Shown one piece after another: positions 1 to 8,075 of a DNA stretch of 42,861 bases. The stretch comes from an uncultured Desulfosporosinus sp. Its GTDB lineage: Bacteria; Bacillota; Desulfitobacteriia; Desulfitobacteriales; Desulfitobacteriaceae. A program made the position numbers and the translations under genes. The DNA lies in NCBI GenBank assembly GCA_927405585.1, contig CAKMJS010000056.1:1-42861 (forward strand), in the 5' to 3' direction. The notes under the pieces were generated by a model. It had not been told where the DNA came from. It saw only the letters and a program-made list of their open reading frames with translations, and did no database searches. The stretch's first letter is position 1; each line of letters opens with the position of its first letter.

Positions 1-215
1 CTTGCTTCTTGATAAGCTTGAGCTTCGATCAAACAACGTACTATTCTATAATGTGCCTTTGCTGAATCGCGACTTAATAAACTCACCCAAGTAAGAATAG
101 CTTCATCTGTCTTTCCAAGGCGATGCTGCCATCCAGCTTGGAGAGAATTCCACAAATATGAACTCTTCTGAGATGGCTTACTTTGCTTAACATTCGAGGC
201 CAGAGGTAGATTCAT
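1..215 (-). CDS. TPR-like hypothetical protein, C-terminus cut by window edge
   Basis: A minus-strand reading frame opens with ATG at 213-215, behind a good ribosome binding site (AAGGGGTGAAGTT), and stays open to the window edge, giving about 71 residues. The protein begins MNLPLASNVKQ. It contains helical stretches with W, L, A and Y spacing typical of a tetratricopeptide helix pair (for example LQAGWQHRLGKTDEAILTW), so it is probably a short TPR-like protein. The function cannot be told. The reading frame is seen directly; the TPR assignment is by eye. Confidence 0.6.
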   Translation of the reverse strand, partial: MNLPLASNVKQSKPSQKSSYLWNSLQAGWQHRLGKTDEAILTWVSLLSRDSAKAHYRIVRCLIEAQAYQEA

Positions 216-440
216 AACTTCACCCCTTTATTTACTTATTTTACCATATATATCTTCTCCTTTCTCTCTGCCAATCCCTTCTCAATATTCCTAAAATATA
301 CCGTCAAATGCTTGATATATATGAGATAATTCGCAAATTTCAACTCTATATCCTTTCCACTCGTCAGCTTCCAGCAATAATATTTTAGGTTCATAATAAA
401 TTGTTATAAAATACTTGAATAACAAAAAAAAAGAGGCCTT
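216..440. other. AT-rich intergenic region
   Basis: This stretch lies between the TPR-like gene and the fur-type gene. It is AT-rich and holds the ribosome binding site of the left gene and the terminator of the right gene. I see no ORF with a ribosome binding site and no clear promoter. Confidence 0.4.
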
Positions 441-453
441 TTATAGCGCCTCT
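424..453 (-). terminator. Rho-independent terminator of the Fur-family gene
   Basis: On the minus strand an AGAGGC/GCCTCT stem is followed by nine T. The left arm of the hairpin lies in the last codons and the TAA lies in the loop, so translation end and transcription end nearly coincide. Confidence 0.8.
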
Positions 454-890
454 TCACATTTCTTGCAATAACCATAAAATTTCAAATCATGATCAATAAC
501 TTTGAACTGAGTTCGTTTGCTAATCACTGCTTCTAAGGACTCTAATAAATCGTCATCAAATTCTGAGACATTCCCACAATGTAAACAGATAAGGTGGTGG
601 TGGTGATGTTGTTCGTCCTTTCTACTAAATTCATACCTACTTCGACCATCTCCAAAATCATTTTTAAGCAACACACCAATTTCCGCTAATATGTCAAGTG
701 TACGGTAGACGGTAGCTAAGCCAATTTCAGGGTCTCGGTGTTTAACGAGCATATAGACCTCTTCAGCACTCAAATGACGATCGACATGTTCCATAAATGT
801 CTGGAGTATCGTCTGTCGCTGGTGGGTTACCTTGTAGGAATGATTACGCAATAGATTGCAAATACTTTCGAATGTTTTCGACTCCTGCAC
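441..890 (-). CDS. Fur-family metal or peroxide-responsive transcriptional regulator
   Basis: This is a DNA-binding repressor of the Fur/PerR/Zur family, about 149 residues, the usual length. The N-terminal half is a winged helix (YKVTHQRQTILQTF, then LATVYRTLDIL). The C-terminal half has the His-rich metal site (QHHHHHLICLHCG) and two CxxC pairs (CLHC and CKKC) that form the structural zinc site of the family. I start it at GTG 888-890 and not at the upstream ATG (906-908): GGAGGGG sits about 10 bases before the GTG, while the ATG has no ribosome binding site and lies almost at the predicted transcription start. It has its own promoter and terminator, so it is monocistronic. Whether it senses iron, zinc or peroxide cannot be decided from sequence. 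Confidence 0.88.
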   Translation of the reverse strand: MQESKTFESICNLLRNHSYKVTHQRQTILQTFMEHVDRHLSAEEVYMLVKHRDPEIGLATVYRTLDILAEIGVLLKNDFGDGRSRYEFSRKDEQHHHHHLICLHCGNVSEFDDDLLESLEAVISKRTQFKVIDHDLKFYGYCKKCEEAL

Positions 891-917
891 TCCTAATCCC
901 CCCTCCATATATTACCT

Positions 918-945
918 ATTATATGACAAAGAGACTCATTTGCAA
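918..945 (-). promoter_or_regulatory. SigmaA-type promoter of the Fur-family gene
   Basis: On the minus strand a perfect TATAAT (918-923) sits 16 bases from TTGCAA (940-945). The predicted transcript starts around 908-911, which supports the downstream GTG as the true start. Confidence 0.6.
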
Positions 946-960
946 AGAGCAATTATAGAA

Positions 961-2235
961 TTATCGTTCAAACACTTCATACATGGCAAACTTTAAATAG
1001 TCAGTTTCTTCGCTCCCAAGTAGCACGGGGTGGTCTAAACCCGCACGCCGAAATTCGATGAGTCGCAATACTTTTCGAGCATCGGAAGCAGCCTCTTGGA
1101 GCATATTCGAGAACCGAGTGGCACTTAAATGATAGGAGCAGGATGCCGTTACTAAAATTCCACCAGGACGCACTAACTTCATTCCCTGTAAATTAATCTC
1201 TTTATATCCCCGTATTGCGCCTTCGATAGATTGACGGTTTTTTGCAAATGCAGGAGGGTCTAGAATCACTACATCCCAGGTTTTCTTCTCTTTAACTTGT
1301 TCTCTTAAGAAATCAAACGCATTAGCTGCCACAAATTCTGTCCTATGCAGAAACCCATTCAGCAAAGCATTTGCTTTAGCCATCTCAATGGCTTTCTCAG
1401 AAATGTCTAAACAAGTCACTTTTTTTGCTCCATAAAGACAAGCGTGCAACATGAAAGAGCCCGTGTGAGAGAAACAATCAAGTACTTCCGCACCGTCCCA
1501 AAAAGGATTCTTGATTTCTTTGCCTAACGCATTCTTCGGTTGTCCATTCTCATCCACTTGAATTCCGCGGTTGAGACCCCACCCTGTCATTAGCGGCCTT
1601 AACGCAGCTCTATTCTCCCGTTGATCGAAGAAATACCCTGTTTTCTGTCCTTCAGCAACATCAACTAAGATACTAAGTCCATTCTCACCTACTGTTACAT
1701 GGGTATCAAAGGGCTCTTCAACAAAGCCCACCCTTTCTTCAAGTCCTTCGAGCCTCCTTACCGAAACGTCACTTCGTTCATAAATTCCACGCGGGTTGAA
1801 AATCTTCTTTAAAGCAGTATAAATCCATTGTCGCCGAACTTCCATCCCCAGCGCGAGAATTTGAACTACCAAAACATTTTCATATTTATCAATAACTATT
1901 CCTGGTAAAAAATCCGCTTCCCCATGCACAACTCGACATGAGGTAACACTCGGTAATAACCACTGCCTACGCCTCCACGCCTGTTCGATTTTATCATGAA
2001 ATAATTGTTCATCCACTATAACTTCAGAATAGGTTACAACTCGGATGATAAGTTGAGATAAAGGATTATAGAAACCTTGCGCTAAAAAATGTCCGGCATG
2101 GTTATGAATATTTATAACATCGCCACCCTGAGGGTTTCCCTCAATCCTTTCAATTTCACTTGGAAAAACCCATGAATGCCCTTGTTCAAGCCTCTTTTTA
2201 CGATTTTGTTTCAGAAATGCTCTTGAAATTATCAT
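961..2235 (-). CDS. Class I SAM-dependent rRNA large-subunit methyltransferase (RlmI/RlmK-like)
   Basis: This 424-residue protein has an N-terminal PUA RNA-binding domain (about residues 1-75), a linking domain, and a C-terminal Rossmann methyltransferase domain. VLDCFSHTGSF is the SAM-binding motif I and VILDPPAFAK holds the catalytic DPPxF motif of the family. It matches COG1092, whose E. coli members RlmI and RlmK methylate 23S rRNA; the exact target here is inferred. ATG at 2233-2235 follows GAGGAAAG with good spacing. It is not clearly in an operon: an upstream terminator and the downstream fur promoter isolate it. Confidence 0.85.
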   Translation of the reverse strand: MIISRAFLKQNRKKRLEQGHSWVFPSEIERIEGNPQGGDVINIHNHAGHFLAQGFYNPLSQLIIRVVTYSEVIVDEQLFHDKIEQAWRRRQWLLPSVTSCRVVHGEADFLPGIVIDKYENVLVVQILALGMEVRRQWIYTALKKIFNPRGIYERSDVSVRRLEGLEERVGFVEEPFDTHVTVGENGLSILVDVAEGQKTGYFFDQRENRAALRPLMTGWGLNRGIQVDENGQPKNALGKEIKNPFWDGAEVLDCFSHTGSFMLHACLYGAKKVTCLDISEKAIEMAKANALLNGFLHRTEFVAANAFDFLREQVKEKKTWDVVILDPPAFAKNRQSIEGAIRGYKEINLQGMKLVRPGGILVTASCSYHLSATRFSNMLQEAASDARKVLRLIEFRRAGLDHPVLLGSEETDYLKFAMYEVFER

Positions 2236-2308
2236 TTATTCTTTCCTCACTTTCCCAGTCTAACTATAATATGAGATAGACGTCTATCAAAATATACCGT
2301 GAAAGTCG

Positions 2309-2338
2309 AAGAAAAGGAAGCTTTCGCTTCCTTTTCTT
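2309..2338 (-). terminator. Strong hairpin terminator below the Pro/Tyr-rich small gene
   Basis: A perfect 13-bp stem (AAGAAAAGGAAGC and its complement) closes a GAAA loop on the minus strand. The T-rich 3' arm serves as the tract. It separates the small gene at 2365-2502 from the methyltransferase gene. Confidence 0.75.
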
Positions 2339-2364
2339 AATCTATAGATTTGTTCATGATTGGT

Positions 2365-2502
2365 TTAATACCAACTCCGATAAGGATACGGATAGGGTGC
2401 ATATGGGGCGTAGGGGGTATAAGCAGGATACGGAACATAGCGAGGTGCCGCTAATGTCCCTAATCCAAAACCTAGGGCAAAGGGAATAATACCAAAGAAC
2501 AT
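2365..2502 (-). CDS. Small Pro/Tyr-rich protein (45 aa), possible spore-coat or envelope peptide
   Basis: This small gene starts with ATG at 2500-2502, nine bases after GGAAGGAG, and stops at TAA 2365-2367. A hydrophobic N-terminus (MFFGIIPFALGFGLGTLAAP) is followed by a tail made almost wholly of Tyr, Pro and Ala in YPAYTPYAPYAPYPYPY order, ending RSWY. The gene has its own terminator, which supports expression. Such Tyr/Pro-rich tails occur in spore-coat and cell-surface peptides, but I do not recognise a family and the location is an inference. Tyrosines could be cross-linked. Confidence 0.7.
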   Translation of the reverse strand: MFFGIIPFALGFGLGTLAAPRYVPYPAYTPYAPYAPYPYPYRSWY

Positions 2503-2570
2503 AAGAACAACTCCTTCCAAAATGAAATAGACTTCATTTTAGTATATGGTATTTTATCCCTTTTTAGTGC

Positions 2571-2599
2571 AAAAAAACCGTCCTTTTCAAAAAGGACGG
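2571..2599 (-). terminator. Rho-independent terminator of the YkuS-like gene
   Basis: On the minus strand CCGTCCTTTT pairs with AAAAGGACGG and is followed by seven T. It lies 35 bases below the stop codon at 2634. Confidence 0.85.
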
Positions 2600-2633
2600 C
2601 ATCTAGGGTATGCTCATTAATATATAGAATGTC

Positions 2634-2873
2634 TTACGAGAGGCGATCCCGGAGAACATCGACAATTTCGTCAGCACTCCGTCCCGTTGCATTAATAACT
2701 GGCATTTTAACAGGCCATTCGTGAGCCAAAACATTAGTTCCATCACCTTTGACGACAGCGGCACGCACAGTCTTCAATGCTTGACCTTCAAGAGGAGTCG
2801 TTTTAAATCCCGCGTCATGTAGCGCTCTAGTTACATTTTCCAGTCCAGCTTCAACCGCAATCAGTTTATACAT
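2634..2873 (-). CDS. YkuS-like (UPF0180 family) protein
   Basis: A 79-residue soluble protein that resembles B. subtilis YkuS in length and layout. It starts with an xIAVExGLxxV-type segment (YKLIAVEAGLENVTRAL) and ends with VINATGRSADEIVDVLRDRL, like the ITANGLTVEEI end of YkuS. No biochemical role is known for the family. A longer TTG start exists at 2889-2891, but that TTG is part of the ribosome binding site (TTGAGGAGGG) for the ATG at 2871-2873, so the shorter start is chosen. Confidence 0.75.
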   Translation of the reverse strand: MYKLIAVEAGLENVTRALHDAGFKTTPLEGQALKTVRAAVVKGDGTNVLAHEWPVKMPVINATGRSADEIVDVLRDRLS

Positions 2874-2941
2874 ATATTTCACCCTCCTCAAGCTATCTTT
2901 ATTTTTCCCAGTTAACTTTAAACGTATGCAAAGGTTGTTTA

Positions 2942-5251
2942 CTAAAAGTTATAACTTTGCTTGAACTGAATTTGATACTCAACCGATAGTAGTTCATCAT
3001 GAATTTGTATCCGAGGTGACTGATCTGAATGGATGGCTTCTAGCGTACAGGTTATAATACCCTGGGTTTCAACAGCGAAATCAATTATTTTCTTATGAGG
3101 AGGCGTTCTCTGGAGTGATATTGTATAATTTCCAGAAGGCTGTTGAATTCCTTTTAAATCTATTTTTTTTGGAAGTTTAGACATGGGTAAAAATTGATCG
3201 GTTTTGATCTTAAAAGGTTGCGTGCTCTCAAATTTGAAACGGACTAAATATGGTTCACTAAGATATTTTAGCTTGAAAGAAATATCGAGTTCTCTCAGGG
3301 AATCGCTATTTCTTTCTAACACGGTAGTTTCCACACTTATTGGGGCCGTTTCATTAATAATCGGTACAAACAGGCTTTTCCCTTCTTGTCCACCCAGATC
3401 TTTCATAAGGTGGTTAGGCAGACGTTCTTGAGAGAAAAGATGAACCAATCCTTCACCATTTTCTGACCACTCTTCTCGAACTGTGACCGTCTGTGGGTAA
3501 TCTCGATTATAAATAGGGACTATCCCTAATAATAAAATCAATAGACAAGTGATCAACAGGGTTGGCTTTCGTGAATAGTTCAATAGTCTTTTTGTGAGTT
3601 GAGTGTTAGTGAATGCGACATGTAAGGTGGATAATAGAAAGGGGGTCAGGAGTAGACTATAAATTACTAAGAATATTATGAAATAATTGTGTAGAGCTTC
3701 GTAAAAGCTGATCCATTGCTGAGAATTTAGGAGTTCGAAATGAATTGTATAAATGAAGTATGGACCTATTAATGTCAGTATTATACTTGGCAAGAATAAC
3801 TGTAACTCCATACACAGTAGCCAAAATACAAAGGGAAAAGCAAGATCAATTCGTATTAGAGCTAATAATAAACTAACTGTAAAAAGTAGCAATACCCCAG
3901 TAAACCAATATAGTTCTGGGTCCTTATCCATCGGAAGCTTATGAAACCAACTAGCAATGATGATAAAAATCCCTATGGCAATACCGATACGAGCTAAGAC
4001 AAAGAGCATTGGGTGCGCGTGATACAATAACTGAACATCTTTTACCCAACTCCATAAGACTTCTCCGCATCCACTCAAACCAACCACAATCACGCTCAGC
4101 AATAAAGTAACTCCTAGAATCACCAATACTTTTTTCCAGATTAGTATCTGTTGATCGAACATCCTTCTATGGACCTTAATTAAGATTATTACCGACGCTA
4201 AAAAGGCAAAAAAGGTGAAGCAACGAAGTCCATTACTTGTCAAAATATATATATAATTTCCTACTTTAAACGGTAGATACAACTCATCCCACTCGCTTGG
4301 ACCTATCTTTTCCAACTTTACAGAGGTTAACAAACGATGGGTTAGTTCGCCGATCTTCTGCAATTCCCCGAGAGAAACTCGTTCCAAACGATCTTCTGGC
4401 CGATGAAAATATCCTGCTGGACGCCCGTAAATACCAAGGCCAAGGGCAGGAATGCCCTTATCCAAGAATGAACTAAAGTCACTTGCACCTCCGTGTGAAC
4501 TTTCACGAGTCATCATGATAAAATCCCGATTGAGCTTAAATGGGATACCACTATCACTTGCCAAAGCTGCAACTTGCTTAATTAGCTCTGGGGGCGTAGA
4601 CTTTATACCTGCGACATCTATTTCTAACGGGGTTCCGACCATGTCGACATTAAGCATCCATCGAACAGCAGACAAATCTGCTTGCGTCGTATAATATTGC
4701 GACCCAACCAACCCATACTCTTCCGCTCCAAAGAATATCAATTGATAGGTTTCTTGATGAGGTTCTTTACTTAGCACGCGTGCTAGCTCAAGCAATACCC
4801 CCACACCTGATGCATTATCGATTGCCCCGGGAGCATTTAGATTCGCAGAATCGTAATGAGCACCACCAACAATTGTGTCAGGTAGTGTTCCAGGTAATTC
4901 TGCAATAATGTTTTGGCTATTGATTAATTCGACCTCTTGTTCTTGTTTTAAGACCGAAGACTCTCTTATGACAACTTTACTAAAGGGCTGTTCACGCACC
5001 TTCCATCCATTTTGATTTAAGACATAACTAATGTACTGAGCTGCTGTCAACTCAGACTTACTCCCAGCTGGTCGTGGACCAATTTTTTGGGTGAGATATT
5101 TTACATGCTCATGAGCCAGCGTCGCAGAAAACTCAGAAGTATAATGGTTGCTTATCGGCGTCCTAATATGCGTCGAATAAACCAACCATGGAATTACAAT
5201 GAGACTTAAAACGGCTATAAGTATGATTACATTAGACTTAAGTAACTTCAT
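2942..5251 (-). CDS. Membrane-anchored M28 family zinc aminopeptidase
   Basis: A 769-residue protein with an N-terminal signal anchor (residues about 7-26), an M28 peptidase domain (about 40-300) and a C-terminal part with several membrane helices (about 330-560) followed by a beta-rich extracellular tail. The zinc and catalytic residues are present: H132 in AHYDS, D145 in AIDNASG, E177/E178 in FGAEEYG, D203 in NVDMVG and the His of YFHRPED. This layout resembles Fxna-like membrane M28 peptidases. It probably trims peptides on the outer face of the membrane; the substrate is unknown. The start is ATG 5249-5251 after GGAGAGG; a TTG six codons upstream is inside that site. It is divergent from the PLD-like gene. 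Confidence 0.85.
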   Translation of the reverse strand: MKLLKSNVIILIAVLSLIVIPWLVYSTHIRTPISNHYTSEFSATLAHEHVKYLTQKIGPRPAGSKSELTAAQYISYVLNQNGWKVREQPFSKVVIRESSVLKQEQEVELINSQNIIAELPGTLPDTIVGGAHYDSANLNAPGAIDNASGVGVLLELARVLSKEPHQETYQLIFFGAEEYGLVGSQYYTTQADLSAVRWMLNVDMVGTPLEIDVAGIKSTPPELIKQVAALASDSGIPFKLNRDFIMMTRESSHGGASDFSSFLDKGIPALGLGIYGRPAGYFHRPEDRLERVSLGELQKIGELTHRLLTSVKLEKIGPSEWDELYLPFKVGNYIYILTSNGLRCFTFFAFLASVIILIKVHRRMFDQQILIWKKVLVILGVTLLLSVIVVGLSGCGEVLWSWVKDVQLLYHAHPMLFVLARIGIAIGIFIIIASWFHKLPMDKDPELYWFTGVLLLFTVSLLLALIRIDLAFPFVFWLLCMELQLFLPSIILTLIGPYFIYTIHFELLNSQQWISFYEALHNYFIIFLVIYSLLLTPFLLSTLHVAFTNTQLTKRLLNYSRKPTLLITCLLILLLGIVPIYNRDYPQTVTVREEWSENGEGLVHLFSQERLPNHLMKDLGGQEGKSLFVPIINETAPISVETTVLERNSDSLRELDISFKLKYLSEPYLVRFKFESTQPFKIKTDQFLPMSKLPKKIDLKGIQQPSGNYTISLQRTPPHKKIIDFAVETQGIITCTLEAIHSDQSPRIQIHDELLSVEYQIQFKQSYNF

Positions 5252-5347
5252 AACTCTATGCCTCTCCAAATAATTAACTTACTTTGCGAATTTTATGAAA
5301 AACTTATATGAGTTATGCCTCGCAAAACTATTAACCGCTTGGACATA

Positions 5348-5358
5348 TATGGTATAAT
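5348..5358 (+). promoter_or_regulatory. Extended -10 promoter of the PLD-like lipoprotein gene
   Basis: TATGGTATAAT holds a TG-extended -10 element with a perfect TATAAT at 5353-5358, about 38 bases before the ATG. There is no good -35 hexamer at 17 bases, which fits an extended -10 promoter. Confidence 0.5.
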
Positions 5359-5395
5359 ATAGACAATATTTTTAACCTTGGGAGAATTAACTGCC

Positions 5396-6418
5396 ATGTC
5401 AAAACAGAAATTCGTTTTTTCTATCTTTTTTCTGCTCATATTCAGTATGTTATTATTAAGTGGCTGCTCACTTAAACTTCCAAAACTTTTTCCAGAACCC
5501 ATTAAAATTTCCGACCTGCCCGCTGAAGCGCTCTATATTGATAAAGATGCAATCTATAATCGAACGTTAGCACTAATCGAGTCTGCACAAAAATCAATTT
5601 ATGTTCAGCAGGCTGAGTTTGATGATCCTCACCTTATTCAGCTTCTCCTTACAAAATCTCGTTCAGGGATTGATGTCCGAATCCTCCTCGACCAATGGCA
5701 GAAAAAAAACTGGGCGACTCTAGATCTATTAAAGAGTCAAAATGTATCAATTCAGTATTATCCTGCTCAAAAGGGGCAAATCAACCATACCAAATACTTA
5801 ATAGTTGACCAAAATGTAGCCTTGATCTATGGGCCACCATGGACTGTTAATGGGTTGCTAGCCCATGATCTTGCTGTCGAGTTATCAGGGAAATCTGCTT
5901 GGAGAACCGCAACTTTGTTTTCAAAGGATTGGGAGTTTACCACAACTTTCGCCTTAGATGTACCCAAGACCTCCCCTCTACCGAATGAAAGCATTATATT
6001 AGCCACCAACGCCAATGTAAAACAACAGCTTGTCGAGCAAATATCAGCTAGTACAAATTCCATCTTGATAGAAATTCCTGAAATATCAGATCCGGATTTA
6101 GTACAAGCCCTCATTGAAGCTGCCGAGAAAGGGAGAGATGTTCGCCTTATCTTAGATCAATCAGCTAAGAGTAATACTCCGGTTACCATAGATACTCTAA
6201 CCGCCAATAATATTCCCATCCGATATTTCGCAAGTGAAACGTCGCTAGGGATGCACTTAGCCATTTTTGATAACTCGACCTTTCTTTTAAGCAGTTCAGA
6301 CTGGACGCGTTCTTCATTTGTCACTAATCATGAATTTTCCATTACTGTCCCCTCTCCTTTAGCTTCAGCAAAATTAGTCAATATGTTTGAACAAGACTGG
6401 GAAAAGAGTACTGAGTAA
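5396..6418 (+). CDS. Phospholipase D-like domain lipoprotein
   Basis: A 340-residue exported lipoprotein. The signal peptide ends in the lipobox LLSGC with the acylated Cys at residue 24. Two PLD-like repeats follow. The first has a full HxK(x)4D motif (NHTKYLIVD). At the matching place the second has GMHLAIFD, where the His and Lys of the motif are replaced, so the usual two-motif active site is incomplete. It may be a nuclease or phospholipase relative with altered or lost activity, or may work as a dimer through the first motif. The start is ATG 5396 after GGGAGAA; a TTG six codons upstream is part of that site. Confidence 0.82.
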   Translation: MSKQKFVFSIFFLLIFSMLLLSGCSLKLPKLFPEPIKISDLPAEALYIDKDAIYNRTLALIESAQKSIYVQQAEFDDPHLIQLLLTKSRSGIDVRILLDQWQKKNWATLDLLKSQNVSIQYYPAQKGQINHTKYLIVDQNVALIYGPPWTVNGLLAHDLAVELSGKSAWRTATLFSKDWEFTTTFALDVPKTSPLPNESIILATNANVKQQLVEQISASTNSILIEIPEISDPDLVQALIEAAEKGRDVRLILDQSAKSNTPVTIDTLTANNIPIRYFASETSLGMHLAIFDNSTFLLSSSDWTRSSFVTNHEFSITVPSPLASAKLVNMFEQDWEKSTE

Positions 6419-6444
6419 TGAATTTGATGCAGTAATCTGTAAGT

Positions 6445-6470
6445 TTTAAAGAAACTTGGCTCGCGCCAAG
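6445..6470 (-). terminator. Terminator-like hairpin, similar to one at 17526-17551
   Basis: On the minus strand CTTGGC-GCGA-GCCAAG is followed by TTTCTTT. The same stem and flank recur at 17526-17551. It lies behind the bidirectional terminator at 6506-6543 and may back it up. Confidence 0.5.
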
Positions 6471-6505
6471 TCTTAAACATCTGTTTATTCTTTCTAGTTA
6501 GTGCC

Positions 6506-6543
6506 AAAAAAGGCGTAAGGGACAATGTCCCTTACGCCTTTTT
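6506..6543. terminator. Bidirectional terminator between convergent genes
   Basis: A stem of about 18 bp (AAAAAGGCGTAAGGGAC and its complement, short loop) has A and T tracts on both sides. It serves the PLD-like gene (+) and the histidine phosphatase gene (-). Confidence 0.88.
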
Positions 6544-6584
6544 GCAGTCAATCGTTTAACTCACAAATTTTATCATGTTAATAC

Positions 6585-7211
6585 CTAGTTTAAATTTGAT
6601 TCGTCTAAATGCTTACAATCCCCAAGTAGCTTTGGTAGCCATTGATCGCCAACGACCTCAAAAATGTTCAAGGCCGTATTATGTTGCCACGGTGTTTTAG
6701 CCCACTCATGAACCTCAAAGCCAAGTGCTTTCGTAACTAACATCTTTAAGGTTAGCCCATGCGTTACAAGACAAACCGTCTCTTTAGGATGAAGGGCAAT
6801 GATTTGTTGTAAAAAGGTCCAAGCCCTTTCCATTACCAAACCCATGTTCTCGCCACCGGGTGTGGTGATAAGATGGGGTTCCGAATCCCAAATCTTAAAT
6901 ACCTCTGGATTGACTTCCCGTAAGTCTTGCCAGATCCTACCTTCCCATTCACCAAAGGCAAATTCGCGCAGCGCAGGATTTGTGGATAATGACTCAAGTC
7001 CCAGCTCGCAACGAATCTCTTCTGCGGTACCTATTGCCCGAAGGGAGTCGCTGGAATAAATATGTTCGATTCCTTCGTCCTTTAATCTAACTGCTAAGGA
7101 GCGGGCTTGAAGTATCCCCTTTTCTGTAAGAGGAGAATCTAAACTTCCTTGTACTCGTCCTTCAATATTCCATAAGGTCTGGCCATGACGCGTTAGTATG
7201 ATTCGAGTCAT
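6585..7211 (-). CDS. Histidine phosphatase family protein (phosphoglycerate mutase-like)
   Basis: A 208-residue enzyme of the histidine phosphatase superfamily. The catalytic RHG motif lies at the start (TRHGQTLWN), with LREFAFGEWEG (catalytic acid Glu region) in the middle and the second His in LVTHGLTLKML. The layout fits GpmB/CobC-type broad phosphatases. Alpha-ribazole phosphatase (CobC) is possible since a cobO lies elsewhere in the window, but nothing here decides the substrate. The start is ATG 7209-7211 after AAGGGG; a TTG eight codons upstream is rejected. Confidence 0.85.
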   Translation of the reverse strand: MTRIILTRHGQTLWNIEGRVQGSLDSPLTEKGILQARSLAVRLKDEGIEHIYSSDSLRAIGTAEEIRCELGLESLSTNPALREFAFGEWEGRIWQDLREVNPEVFKIWDSEPHLITTPGGENMGLVMERAWTFLQQIIALHPKETVCLVTHGLTLKMLVTKALGFEVHEWAKTPWQHNTALNIFEVVGDQWLPKLLGDCKHLDESNLN

Positions 7212-7224
7212 TAATACACCCCTT

Positions 7225-7398
7225 AAAAATAACAAGGGTAGGAAAAATCCCTACCCTTCCCCAACTTGCCGTAAGACTTCAGGTTTCTGACCCCGCTCTC
7301 GCAGGTGGGCACCTAGTTCAAACTTTCCAACTTCCCTTAGTAAGGGCCTGTTGTACTAGCGTAACATTTAGTTCCCTTGTCACATAATAGGATCAAAA
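7225..7398 (-). ncRNA. ssrS: Structured RNA, probable 6S RNA
   Basis: This gene-free stretch folds into a rod-like RNA on the minus strand. The end arms pair (AUCCUAU with GUA-G-GGAU). One domain stacks CUAGU/ACUAG, CAAC/GUUG and CCCUU/AAGGG. An apical domain has UGCC/GGCA closing CCUGC-GAGA-GCGGG. A hairpin at 7234-7258 (AAGGGTAGG arms) and a nearby T tract end it. The length (about 165 nt), the single rod and the recalled sequence style around GCGGGGTCAGAAACC and CTTACGGC suggest 6S RNA, the regulator that binds sigmaA RNA polymerase. The family call is from memory and not from a covariance search. Confidence 0.5.
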
Positions 7399-7482
7399 CC
7401 ATGATAATCTATACGCACAAGGCAGGATGTATTTGTATTATATCACTACAGTGTAAAAAAATCTCTAGCTAATGCTTGGAAA

Positions 7483-7947
7483 TTATCTCTTACGCATTTT
7501 GTCCTCAATCTCGGCCAAACGATCTTGAAGTAAAGCAATAGCCATTTCTTGATTACGCACACGTCTACGGAGATGATCGACAAGCTGGGTAAGCTCTGTG
7601 ACGTCTTCATTGATCGTTAACAAGCTTCCTGATTGAGGCTTATCCTCGTTATAGACATTCTCTAGATTTTGTGATTCTTTAAGTACTACTTCTGAGGATT
7701 GTTCTTCGCCCGACTTAATAGGCAGTAGATAATGAAAACGTGCATATCTCGAGTTGCGTCCCGGATGTACTTCAATAACACCGTCTTCTGCTAAGGACTG
7801 AATTGCACGTTTTAAGGTAACACTTGCCGCACCTGTTTCCCGTTGAATATCTGAATATGCTAATTCAAATTCGTTTCCATGATACATACTAGAGATCTTT
7901 TCAAAAAATTCGACAAATTTCCGATGAGTTTTTTCTTTTAATCTCAA
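7483..7947 (-). CDS. Winged-helix / coiled-coil protein of unknown function
   Basis: A 154-residue protein. Residues 1-70 look like a winged helix (FELAYSDIQRETGAASVTLK, then RAIQSLAEDGVIEVHPG). A polar linker follows, and residues about 110-152 form a predicted coiled coil (ELTQLVDHLRRRVRNQEMAI and on). This layout, DNA-binding head plus coiled tail, is seen in RacA-like and plasmid-segregation adaptor proteins, but I do not recognise the family. The start is TTG 7945-7947, about 11 bases after GAGAGG; an ATG upstream is blocked by a stop. Confidence 0.7.
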   Translation of the reverse strand: MRLKEKTHRKFVEFFEKISSMYHGNEFELAYSDIQRETGAASVTLKRAIQSLAEDGVIEVHPGRNSRYARFHYLLPIKSGEEQSSEVVLKESQNLENVYNEDKPQSGSLLTINEDVTELTQLVDHLRRRVRNQEMAIALLQDRLAEIEDKMRKR

Positions 7948-8075
7948 TGTTAGTCCATCCTCTCACTTTACCTTAATATTAAATTGAAAATTAATTACAT
8001 TATAGCAAATTTATAGATAAAAGCTATATGGAAAAAGTTTTATTTAGCATTAATGATCCTAATAGTTCGTTGTTT

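Noticed and set aside
5827-6114. 95-codon minus-strand frame inside the PLD-like gene
   Set aside because: It is the antisense shadow of a well-supported gene, with no ribosome binding site. The same holds for other long antisense frames, for example at 14994-15359, 19488-19838 and 30924-31259.
6328-6525. 65-codon minus-strand frame at the end of the PLD-like gene
   Set aside because: It runs through terminator hairpins and is antisense to real coding sequence.
7225-7398. Cobalamin riboswitch before the histidine phosphatase
   Set aside because: The B12-box and core motifs are not found; the RNA ends in its own terminator-like hairpin above the gene and fits 6S RNA better, though control of the phosphatase cannot be ruled out.
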